A DNA stretch of 6,809 bases from an uncultured Lachnospiraceae bacterium (GCA_902797015.1 CADBRG010000190.1:1-6809), one strand, 5' to 3'. Numbered from the stretch's first letter, positions 1-4,590 are shown. Translations and numbers: made by a program. Notes: a model not told the origin generated them from the letters alone.

Positions 1-42
1 CAGTAGTTTTACTGGGAGAGATCCTGTGATGAGGGAAACAGT

Positions 43-291
43 ATGAGTACACCATTCGTAAAGGTAGATCTTCATGGAATGACAGAGTCTGAGGCGATCA
101 AGGTGATTGATCAGGCGCTTGCCAAAGCATCGCCATCAACATACCAGATTCAGTTGATTCATGGATTTCATCGCGGAACAGTTCTTCAAAAGATGATACG
201 CGACTATTATCAGTATGATAAAAAGGTAAAACGGATCATTCCGGGCGACAATCCCGGGATCACGGTGCTGGTGTTGAAAGAGTTGTATTAA
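43..291 (+). CDS. Stand-alone Smr-domain protein (82 aa)
   Basis: The whole protein is one Smr domain, the module found at the C-terminus of MutS2 and as a free-standing small protein; the family binds or cleaves branched nucleic acid or RNA. The three family signatures appear in order: DLHGM at residues 9-13, the IHG loop at 39-41 followed by FHRGT, and GDNPGITVLVL at 68-78. The second loop reads HGFHRGT rather than the usual HGKGTG, so the glycine-rich part is altered while the leading His-Gly is kept. There is no N-terminal extension, signal peptide or membrane segment, so it should be cytosolic. The ATG follows GAGGG at 31-35 with 7 nt spacing. An upstream frame may overlap this start by four bases, but too little of it is visible to call. 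The exact nucleic-acid substrate cannot be inferred. Confidence 0.9.
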   Translation: MSTPFVKVDLHGMTESEAIKVIDQALAKASPSTYQIQLIHGFHRGTVLQKMIRDYYQYDKKVKRIIPGDNPGITVLVLKELY

Positions 292-378
292 TACTGGTTT
301 AAAGCTTTGTCGCTTCCGAAACGACCATGTCCGGATATTTCTTTTGTAATCTGTATATGTAAACGTAACAGCATATGC

Positions 379-387
379 GGAGGTGAT
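379..387 (+). promoter_or_regulatory. Ribosome binding site that fixes the start of the GreA-like gene at 392
   Basis: GGAGGTGAT lies 8 nt (counted from GGAGG) before the ATG at 392. The in-frame GTG at 383 falls inside this Shine-Dalgarno sequence, so it cannot be the start. Confidence 0.8.
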
Positions 388-391
388 AGAC

Positions 392-712
392 ATGAGAAAT
401 ATCCCGGAAGAAATAGTAAAACTGACAGAAGCTTATGATTACCTGATCACAACCGGCCGTCAGCAAATCCGAGTTATGATTAAAGCAGCAATGCAAAACG
501 GAAAAGATCTGCCTGAAAATACAGAGTATCTTGAGGCAAAAGAAGAGCAGGCGCGGTTAGAAGAACGGATCATAGAACTTCGGGCATTGTTGGAGGACTT
601 GAAAAATTCGACAGGATTTGAGGTGCCGATGGAAGGCAGGCATTATCCGAAGGGTTCAAAAATCATACAAAATGACGATGGAACAGTGACTGTTGTTCTT
701 CCGGAAGAATGA
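392..712 (+). CDS. GreA N-terminal coiled-coil-like protein lacking the C-terminal domain (106 aa)
   Basis: Residues about 8-70 read like the N-terminal coiled coil of transcript cleavage factor GreA. The match includes the tip motif KDLPENTEY (38-46), followed by the charged helix EAKEEQARLEERI (48-60). In GreA the tip DLxEN carries the Asp and Glu that enter the RNA polymerase secondary channel and help bind the catalytic metal; the equivalents here are D39 and E42. GreA is about 158 residues, with an FKBP-like C-terminal domain that docks on polymerase. Here that domain is absent and replaced by a short tail (about 75-106, ending in a DDGTVTVVLPEE beta-like strand). Homology is judged by eye. 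It could be a Gre-derived regulator that cannot dock normally, or a helical-hairpin protein that kept the motif for another reason. There is no frame disruption at the end: the stop is clean and a new gene follows after 56 nt. Confidence 0.7.
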   Translation: MRNIPEEIVKLTEAYDYLITTGRQQIRVMIKAAMQNGKDLPENTEYLEAKEEQARLEERIIELRALLEDLKNSTGFEVPMEGRHYPKGSKIIQNDDGTVTVVLPEE

Positions 713-768
713 TCGGACGGAGGTGAGAAACATTTTTTAAATGCTTTTTAGGAGAAAGGAGATCTAAG

Positions 769-966
769 ATGGCAACATTGGTGAAAATAAAAGAAGTTCA
801 ATTTGGCGGTCAAATGAGTGATGCATTTTATCTCAATGTGGATCAGATAATAGAGATAAGCACTTGTGAAAATGGGCTATATAAAGTACAGGATAATGAT
901 AGATGTTTTAATGTTGATAAAGAAAACTTAGATATCATCCTAAATGCCTGTAATGTAGTTAGCTGA
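769..966 (+). CDS. Small protein of unknown function (65 aa)
   Basis: I do not recognise this gene. It has a good ribosome binding site, AAAGGAG at 755-761, 7 nt before the ATG. The protein is short, with no membrane segment or signal. It alternates beta-like strands (VKIKEVQF, AFYLNVDQIIEIS, LYKVQDNDRCFNV) and ends in a helix (KENLDIILNACN). This pattern of a strand with a conserved-looking N-V-D-x-I followed by a second strand resembles small single-domain proteins such as FlbD-type proteins in layout only, not in recognisable residues. It has two cysteines besides the strand core (C33 and C46) and a third near the end (C61). The gene is visibly richer in A+T than its neighbours. Directly after its stop lie fragments of another, decayed frame, so it may itself be the surviving head of a larger acquired gene. 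Confidence 0.6.
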   Translation: MATLVKIKEVQFGGQMSDAFYLNVDQIIEISTCENGLYKVQDNDRCFNVDKENLDIILNACNVVS

Positions 967-1097
967 AAAAGTAGAACTGGCCATTGGACGAGCCAGAGCC
1001 CAATTTAATAACAAGTATAAAGCATATAGAACATTAAGTGGTTGCTAAAAAACAACTTGAAAATGATTTGCACGAAGCGAAAAAAGCGTATTGGTAA
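959..1097 (+). pseudogene. Remnant of a decayed coding sequence (charged helical C-terminus)
   Basis: Two overlapping frames without start codons look like one original helical segment broken by a frameshift. The frame from 959 encodes LAEKVELAIGRARAQF followed by NNKYKAYRTL and stops at 1046-1048. The frame from 1041 encodes VAKKQLENDLHEAKKAYW and stops at 1095-1097. Joined, they give a continuous amphipathic, Lys/Glu/Ala-rich helix, which is not expected of random intergenic DNA. Both frames differ from that of the 65-aa gene just upstream. There is no ribosome binding site or start codon. I cannot assign the parent family. Confidence is limited because the evidence is composition and periodicity only. 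Confidence 0.35.
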
Positions 1098-1107
1098 CCA
1101 ACAAAGA

Positions 1108-1141
1108 AGAAGGTTCATCCCTGATCTGAGACGAACCTTCT
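1108..1141 (-). terminator. Hairpin terminator, best oriented for the tetR-family gene
   Basis: A perfect 9-bp stem pairs AGAAGGTTC (1108-1116) with GAACCTTCT (1133-1141) around a 16-nt loop. Read on the minus strand, the stem is followed by TTCTTTGTTGG, a fairly T-rich tail. It lies 66 nt beyond the stop of the leftward regulator. On the plus strand there is no T run after it. Confidence 0.55.
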
Positions 1142-1181
1142 AGTTCTAATTGGAATGAAAATAATCACCGTATGACAAACC

Positions 1182-1207
1182 GGTTAGCAAGCACTAACCA
1201 TTTTTTT
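1182..1207 (+). terminator. Intrinsic terminator for the rightward small genes
   Basis: GGTTAG (1182-1187) pairs with CTAACC (1194-1199) around the loop CAAGCA, followed by A and seven T (1201-1207). The T run ends at the stop codon of the convergent tetR-family gene, so the two transcription units are separated tail to tail. The stem is short (6 bp), but the U tract is strong. Confidence 0.65.
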
Positions 1208-1824
1208 CATTTATAAACTGCTCTAGTATATGAAAAAAGATAATTCTTTATGATCCGATGCAGTGCGGCCTGGATATCCATCTTACCATTATTCAAACAC
1301 CATTCGAATACGCATCCCTTTACAATCGTACAAATATCCATGCTGAGACAGTGGATATCAGCAGATGGTGTCAGATATCCGGCCTTAGAGGCGGCGTGGA
1401 GTTCCACTTCACATCTGGCCATAACGGTCCCGGCCTCAAATGCGCCGTCTTTTTCTCCCATATAAGCGGAAAGAGATATGTTCCCGGTCGAATAGAAGCT
1501 CTTCATAAAATCCAGTCCAAGTTCTATATAACGATTTACAAGATGTAAATATAATTCACTGATCCGGCCTGCAACATCTGATAATTCAGTTTGCAGGTCG
1601 ATCTCTTCAAAGGATGTTTCCCGCAGGAAATACATCATCAGATCATCTTTATCTCTGAAATGATGATAAAAAGTTCCGATAGAAAGATCGGCTTTTTCGC
1701 AGACTTTTCTTATCGTGATAGAATCGGAACCGGATTCTTTGATCAAAGCAATGGTGGCGCTGATGATTGCCTGTTTGCTGTCGTTATTCGTATTTTTTGC
1801 AGGGCGTCCGCATTTTCCGGCCAT
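1207..1824 (-). CDS. TetR/AcrR-family transcriptional repressor, Cys-rich (205 aa)
   Basis: The N-terminus carries the TetR DNA-binding domain: a basic GRPAKN arm (6-11), then helices with the signature ITIRKVCEKADLSIGTFYHHF (37-57, recognition helix around 47-54) and RDKDDLM (57-63). Residues from about 75 onward form the ligand-binding and dimerisation domain, which is unrecognisable in detail, as is normal for the family; total length is typical. It holds seven cysteines (5, 42, 138, 159, 165, 171, 176), five of them in the C-terminal half, which suggests but does not prove thiol-based or electrophile sensing. The start is supported by AGGAGA (1831-1836, minus strand), 6 nt upstream. It is divergent from the FrnE-like/MBL/OYE operon, and three matching 18-bp palindromes sit in the shared gap, so I infer that it represses both itself and that operon. 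The effector is unknown. Confidence 0.9.
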   Translation of the reverse strand: MAGKCGRPAKNTNNDSKQAIISATIALIKESGSDSITIRKVCEKADLSIGTFYHHFRDKDDLMMYFLRETSFEEIDLQTELSDVAGRISELYLHLVNRYIELGLDFMKSFYSTGNISLSAYMGEKDGAFEAGTVMARCEVELHAASKAGYLTPSADIHCLSMDICTIVKGCVFEWCLNNGKMDIQAALHRIIKNYLFSYTRAVYK

Positions 1825-1862
1825 GGTTTTTCTCCTGTTTTTTTAAGTCTTAATAATAGAAT

Positions 1863-1880
1863 AATAAAACTTGTTTTATT
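1863..1880. promoter_or_regulatory. Operator 1 (TetR-type palindrome, variant copy)
   Basis: AATAAAAC-TT-GTTTTATT has 8-bp arms around a 2-bp centre. It differs from the other two operators by A instead of G at the fifth position of each half, symmetrically. It lies about +5 to +22 relative to the predicted leftward start near 1884, in the 5' leader of the tetR-family gene, where it could block escape of polymerase. The symmetric change suggests a weaker site for autoregulation. Confidence 0.75.
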
Positions 1881-1885
1881 TACAC

Positions 1886-1914
1886 TTGACATTATAGAAC
1901 ATGTTCTATATAAT
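1886..1914 (+). promoter_or_regulatory. Consensus sigma-A promoter for the FrnE-like/MBL/OYE operon
   Basis: TTGACA (1886-1891) and TATAAT (1909-1914) are separated by exactly 17 bp, a perfect match to the vegetative consensus. The predicted start is near 1921. Operator 2 fills the spacer and touches the -10 element. An unrepressed promoter this strong implies that the operon is silent only because the repressor holds it. Confidence 0.9.
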
Positions 1915-1919
1915 TGCAA
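1891..1919 (-). promoter_or_regulatory. Opposing sigma-A promoter for the tetR-family gene
   Basis: On the minus strand TTGCAA (1919-1914) and TATAAT (1896-1891) are separated by 17 bp. The predicted start is near 1884, giving a leader of about 60 nt. It overlaps the rightward promoter almost completely: its -10 shares base 1891 with the other -35, and its -35 shares base 1914 with the other -10. The two promoters cannot be occupied at once. Confidence 0.75.
1893..1910. promoter_or_regulatory. Operator 2 (perfect 18-bp palindrome in the shared promoter core)
   Basis: TATAGAACATGTTCTATA is its own reverse complement. It lies between the -35 and -10 boxes of both opposing promoters and overlaps both -10 boxes, so one bound repressor dimer would shut both directions. 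Confidence 0.9.
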
Positions 1920-1928
1920 GCAGAAGTT

Positions 1929-1946
1929 AATAGAACAAGTTCTATT
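1929..1946. promoter_or_regulatory. Operator 3 (TetR-type palindrome in the operon leader)
   Basis: AATAGAAC-AA-GTTCTATT has 8-bp arms around a 2-bp centre and the same GAAC/GTTC core as operator 2. It sits about +9 to +26 from the predicted rightward start and mirrors operator 1. Centre-to-centre distances are 30 bp (operators 1-2) and 36 bp (operators 2-3). Confidence 0.85.
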
Positions 1947-1954
1947 TATAGGTG

Positions 1955-1963
1955 AAAGGAGAG
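1955..1963 (+). promoter_or_regulatory. Ribosome binding site that fixes the FrnE-like start at 1970
   Basis: AAAGGAGAG precedes the ATG at 1970 with 8 nt between AAGGAG and the start. An in-frame GTG at 1952 lies upstream of this site and has no Shine-Dalgarno of its own, so it is not the start. Confidence 0.8.
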
Positions 1964-1969
1964 ATTCTA

Positions 1970-2686
1970 ATGAAGATTACATATTGGTCAGATTATGCAT
2001 GCCCTTATTGTTATATCGGAGAGGCAAGATTAAAAAAGGCAATTGCCAATGTCCCCGGCGGAGAAGATATTGAAGTGGAAATGAAGGCGTTTCAGCTGGA
2101 TCCGACAGCAGGCGTGCACGCATCAGGCGACACACAGACTCGCTTTGCGCATAAATACGGGATTTCGATGAGTGAAGCAGGAAAGACAATCGAGCGGATC
2201 TCAGCAATGGGGCGTGCAGAAGGGATCGATTTCCGATATGCGACCACACTTTTTACGAATACAATGGATGCACATCGCCTGACAAAACTGGCAGCATCCA
2301 AAGGGAATCCGGATCTGACGGAAAAACTGATCGAACGGTTTTTTGCAGCATATTTTACAGACAATAAGGAACTTGCTGATAAAGACCTTTTGATCAGGAT
2401 CTGTGAAGAATGCGGCCTGGATGGTGATGAGGTCAGAAATGTACTGGAATCTGATCAGTATGAGGACGAAGTGATCCTGGATGAAAGAGAAGCGGCAAGA
2501 TATGGCATACATGCAGTTCCGTTCTTTGCAATTGGGCAGTACGGGATTTCCGGAGCACAGTCAGTTGAAGGAATGGAGGCTGCGATCAAAGAAGTAATGG
2601 CTGAACAGAAAAAGGAGGAGGCCGGGGTAGCAAGGCAGACACAGAATGCACCTATGTGCGGGCCTGACGGATGCAGGATGGAATAG
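1970..2686 (+). CDS. FrnE/DsbA-family thiol-disulfide oxidoreductase, cytosolic (238 aa)
   Basis: This is a thioredoxin-fold protein of the DsbA/FrnE (2-hydroxychromene-2-carboxylate isomerase-like) group. The redox motif C11-P-Y-C14 follows the first strand (KITYWSDYACPYC). The helical insertion domain spans about 45-150. The cis-proline strand GIHAVPFF (179-186, cis-Pro at P184) and the GAQSVEGMEAAI helix (195-206) complete the fold. There is no signal peptide, so it acts in the cytosol, unlike periplasmic DsbA. After a Lys/Glu-rich linker the tail ends with C230-GPDG-C235, a CX4C pair like the second motif described for Deinococcus radiodurans FrnE, where it is linked to oxidative-stress tolerance. 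It is the first gene after the repressed promoter, and the next start lies 3 nt after its stop. The likely role is thiol repair or disulfide exchange under oxidative or electrophile stress; an isomerase-type role is a less likely alternative. Confidence 0.87.
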   Translation: MKITYWSDYACPYCYIGEARLKKAIANVPGGEDIEVEMKAFQLDPTAGVHASGDTQTRFAHKYGISMSEAGKTIERISAMGRAEGIDFRYATTLFTNTMDAHRLTKLAASKGNPDLTEKLIERFFAAYFTDNKELADKDLLIRICEECGLDGDEVRNVLESDQYEDEVILDEREAARYGIHAVPFFAIGQYGISGAQSVEGMEAAIKEVMAEQKKEEAGVARQTQNAPMCGPDGCRME

Positions 2687-2689
2687 GTT

Positions 2690-3319
2690 ATGGTCGCAGA
2701 AGTTACGGTAAAAGGTTATTTCGAAGAGAATACATTTTTCTATATTGATGATAAAACGAAGCATGGTTTTGTGATTGATCCCGGCGCGCAAGGAGAAGGT
2801 CTTTTGCGCCTGATCCGGAAGAATGGATGGGTGATAGAAAAGATCCTTCTGACACACGGACATTTTGATCATACCGGTGCTGTAGAATATTTGCGAAGAG
2901 AATTAAAGATCCCGGTTTTGGCGTATAAAAGAGCGAATGAGTATCTGTTGGACACGCGTATGAATCTGTCAGCATATTGTGGCCAGAAGGTTGTGATAGA
3001 GAATGTTGAATATCTGGATGATAAAGACAGGATTCATCTTGCAGGGAATCCGGAGGTGTATCTTGAGGTTATCTATTCGCCGGGGCATACAACAGATTCT
3101 GTGATATACTATTATGCAAAAGATGCAGTTGCTTTTGTTGGTGATACGATATTTAAAGGAAGCATCGGGAACGATCAATATCCGGGCGGAAATGGCGTAG
3201 AGCTTAGAAGAAGCATTATAGAAAAGATCTTTTCTCTGCCGGACGATACCGTTCTTTGCTCCGGTCATTCGGAACAGACAACTGTCGGAGATGAAAAACG
3301 AAGGTATGGGTTTTCATAG
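2690..3319 (+). CDS. Metallo-beta-lactamase-fold hydrolase, glyoxalase II-like (209 aa)
   Basis: The full set of metal ligands for a dinuclear MBL-fold hydrolase is visible: THGHFDHTGA (55-64; H56, H58, D60, H61), SPGHT (130-134; H133), GDTIF (151-155; D152) and SGHSEQTTVGDE (191-202; H193). Length and motif spacing match the short YcbL-type glyoxalase II-like group (about 210 aa), which lacks the C-terminal substrate-binding helices of true glyoxalase II. The expected reaction is thioester hydrolysis (for example acylglutathione- or other thiol-acyl-type substrates), but the substrate is not readable from sequence, and Clostridia often lack glutathione. The start is 3 nt after the previous stop with only a weak AGGA (2675-2678), so translation is probably coupled to the FrnE-like gene. 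The operon context with an ene-reductase and a thiol oxidoreductase points to detoxification of reactive carbonyls. Confidence 0.88.
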   Translation: MVAEVTVKGYFEENTFFYIDDKTKHGFVIDPGAQGEGLLRLIRKNGWVIEKILLTHGHFDHTGAVEYLRRELKIPVLAYKRANEYLLDTRMNLSAYCGQKVVIENVEYLDDKDRIHLAGNPEVYLEVIYSPGHTTDSVIYYYAKDAVAFVGDTIFKGSIGNDQYPGGNGVELRRSIIEKIFSLPDDTVLCSGHSEQTTVGDEKRRYGFS

Positions 3320-3336
3320 AATGATAGAGGTGAATC

Positions 3337-4329
3337 ATGATACGAAACAAAATGAAAATTGGATCATTCAATATCAGAAGCAGAATCGTCATGCCGCCGG
3401 TTGCGACATATCAAAGTACTGCTGATGGAAAAGTGACGGAACAGATGATTCGTTATTATAAAGAGCGCGCCGCAAACAGCAATGTCGGTATGATCATTAC
3501 CGAGCACAGCTACATTTCTCTTCAGGGAAAAGCGAAAGAAAAACAGTTGTCTGTTTCTTCGGATGACGATATAGAAGGATTGACCAGGCTGACGGAGGAA
3601 ATCCATAAAAATGGTGTGGCTGCCATGGCGCAGGTCAATCATGCCGGAAGCGCTGCGCTGACATCGGCAACAGGCATGAAAGCGGTATCTGCAAGTAATG
3701 TGATCCTACCGACTGATCCTGTTATGGGAGATGGAATCGAACCGGACGTTTTGTCAAAAGACGAGATCCAGAAAGTTATAAGCGATTTTGCCGCTGCGGC
3801 CGGAAGGGCAAAAAAAGCAGGATATGATGGAGTTGAGATCCATTCTGCGCATGCGTATCTTTTAAATCAATTTTATTCGCCGTTGACAAATAAAAGAACC
3901 GATGAATATGGCGGAAGTCTGGATAACCGTCTCCGGATTCACAGGGAAGTAATCCGCGCAGTAAGGAATGAGGTTGGAGAAGATTATACGATCGCAGTCA
4001 GACTGGGCGGATGTGATTATATGGATGGCGGCAGTACGATTGAGGACAGTGTCTATGCCGCCAGGGTATTGGAAGAAGAGGGTGTAGACCTGATCGATGT
4101 TTCAGGTGGCATGTGTCGATATATTCTGAAGGGGCATGACGAACCCGGATATTTCCGTGAGATGTCCATGGCAATAAAAAATGCAGTCAAGATTCCTGTT
4201 CTTCTGACAGGAGGGATAAAGATATTGGCTGACGCAGATGCCCTCTTGAACGAAGGGGCGGCAGATTTGATTGGTGTCGGAAGAGAACTGTTGAAAGATG
4301 CAAAATGGGAAGTCTGTAATGTGCTATGA
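3337..4329 (+). CDS. Old Yellow Enzyme-family NAD(P)H:flavin ene-reductase (330 aa)
   Basis: This is a single-domain FMN-binding TIM barrel of the YqjM/OYE type. Visible elements are RIVMPPVATYQS (16-27), the HAG loop after Q99 (QVNHAG), H169-SA-H172-A-Y174 as the substrate-anchoring His pair and proton-donor tyrosine, and the diagnostic NQFYSPLTNKRTDEYGG (177-193). R222 (VRLGG), LLTGGIK (289-295) and GVGRELLKD (313-321) bind the FMN phosphate. The cysteine that tunes the flavin in Bacillus YqjM (Cys26) aligns with Ala23 here. There is no C-terminal FeS or FAD domain, so it is not a 2,4-dienoyl-CoA- or BaiCD-type fusion. The protein ends soon after the barrel (KWEVCNVL); YqjM continues further with a tail that contacts the neighbouring subunit. 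The last codons lie in a perfect inverted repeat. The ribosome binding site AGAGGTG is at 3326-3332. The likely role is reduction of activated C=C bonds in electrophilic enones, quinones or nitro compounds. Confidence 0.9.
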   Translation: MIRNKMKIGSFNIRSRIVMPPVATYQSTADGKVTEQMIRYYKERAANSNVGMIITEHSYISLQGKAKEKQLSVSSDDDIEGLTRLTEEIHKNGVAAMAQVNHAGSAALTSATGMKAVSASNVILPTDPVMGDGIEPDVLSKDEIQKVISDFAAAAGRAKKAGYDGVEIHSAHAYLLNQFYSPLTNKRTDEYGGSLDNRLRIHREVIRAVRNEVGEDYTIAVRLGGCDYMDGGSTIEDSVYAARVLEEEGVDLIDVSGGMCRYILKGHDEPGYFREMSMAIKNAVKIPVLLTGGIKILADADALLNEGAADLIGVGRELLKDAKWEVCNVL

Positions 4330-4377
4330 TTGATACGGTTCTTAGATTCTGCTAAAATCATAGCACATTACAGACTT
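4310..4377. repeat. Perfect 22-bp inverted repeat at the 3' end of the OYE gene
   Basis: The left arm (4310-4331, beginning AAGTCTGTAATG) and right arm (4356-4377, ending CATTACAGACTT) are exact reverse complements separated by 24 nt. The left arm contains the last five codons and the stop of the OYE gene. Neither arm is followed by a T run in either direction, so it is not a standard intrinsic terminator; a proper one lies 47 nt further on. In RNA it would form a very stable hairpin. Confidence 0.9.
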
Positions 4378-4423
4378 GAAAAAATCGAGGCAGAGGATAG
4401 GTAGGAACAAAAATACTATCTTT

Positions 4424-4452
4424 AAGGATCATCCGAGAGGATGGTCCTTTTT
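4424..4452 (+). terminator. Intrinsic terminator of the FrnE-like/MBL/OYE operon
   Basis: AAGGATCATCC (4424-4434) and GGATGGTCCTT (4439-4449) form an 11-bp stem with one U-G pair and a GAGA tetraloop, followed by T to 4452. It sits 95 nt after the OYE stop. Confidence 0.85.
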
Positions 4453-4516
4453 CACGCTCAGAGCCCGCAAACCCAGTGTTTATGCGGGGGTGAGCGACTT
4501 GGGGCTGGAGAAAAAG
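4447..4516. other. Nested-hairpin non-coding element after the terminator
   Basis: Three nested pairings share one axis: CTTTTTC (4447-4453) with GAAAAAG (4510-4516), CGCTCA (4455-4460) with TGAGCG (4491-4496), and CCCGCA (4464-4469) with TGCGGG (4483-4488). The outer arm reuses the T tract of the preceding terminator. The rest of the 290-bp gap between OYE and LysR holds the inverted repeat, that terminator and the lysR promoter. The nature of this element is unknown: small RNA, interspersed repeat or remnant of a recombination site are all possible. Confidence 0.4.
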
Positions 4517-4544
4517 TTGAATGCCCTTGATGACAACACATTCT

Positions 4545-4572
4545 TTGACTATTGCTGTTGATTTGATACAAT
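4545..4572 (+). promoter_or_regulatory. Promoter of the lysR-type gene
   Basis: TTGACT (4545-4550) and TACAAT (4567-4572) are separated by 16 bp. The -10 is preceded by TGA, an extended -10 TG. The predicted start is near 4579, about 40 nt before the ATG. Confidence 0.7.
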
Positions 4573-4590
4573 AGTTAGTAACGACTATTG
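4548..4590. promoter_or_regulatory. Probable LysR autoregulatory site with three 7-bp half-sites
   Basis: ACTATTG occurs at 4548-4554 and 4584-4590, and its inverse CAATAGT at 4569-4575. The latter two form a palindrome with an 8-bp spacer containing the T-N11-A spacing typical of LysR boxes (T4572/A4584, T4575/A4587). The half-sites overlap the -35, the -10 and the start region of the gene's own promoter. Confidence 0.6.

Noticed and set aside
1..46. Possible 3' end of an upstream gene: one frame stops at 27-29 (ending VVLLGEIL), another at 44-46 overlapping the Smr start as ATGA
   Set aside because: Two frames compete and fewer than 15 residues are visible in either, so neither can be called or assigned a product.
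718..765. Second GGAGGTGAG Shine-Dalgarno-like site (718-726) that might drive a mini-ORF between the GreA-like and 65-aa genes
   Set aside because: The GTG frame ends after five codons, and the ATG at 741 is too far from the site and gives only eight codons. Most likely chance or a relic.
1117..1132. CTGATCTGAGAC loop inside the hairpin considered as an attachment or regulatory site
   Set aside because: No second copy or symmetry elsewhere in the window supports it.
1591..2073. 160-codon plus-strand open frame across the tetR start and the divergent gap
   Set aside because: It runs antisense through the well-supported TetR gene and through both promoters and all three operators. It has no family features and no good ribosome binding site.
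4376..4561. 61-codon plus-strand frame starting with TTG after the inverted repeat
   Set aside because: It contains a complete intrinsic terminator and a nested hairpin, ends in the lysR promoter and has no ribosome binding site; structured non-coding DNA explains it better.
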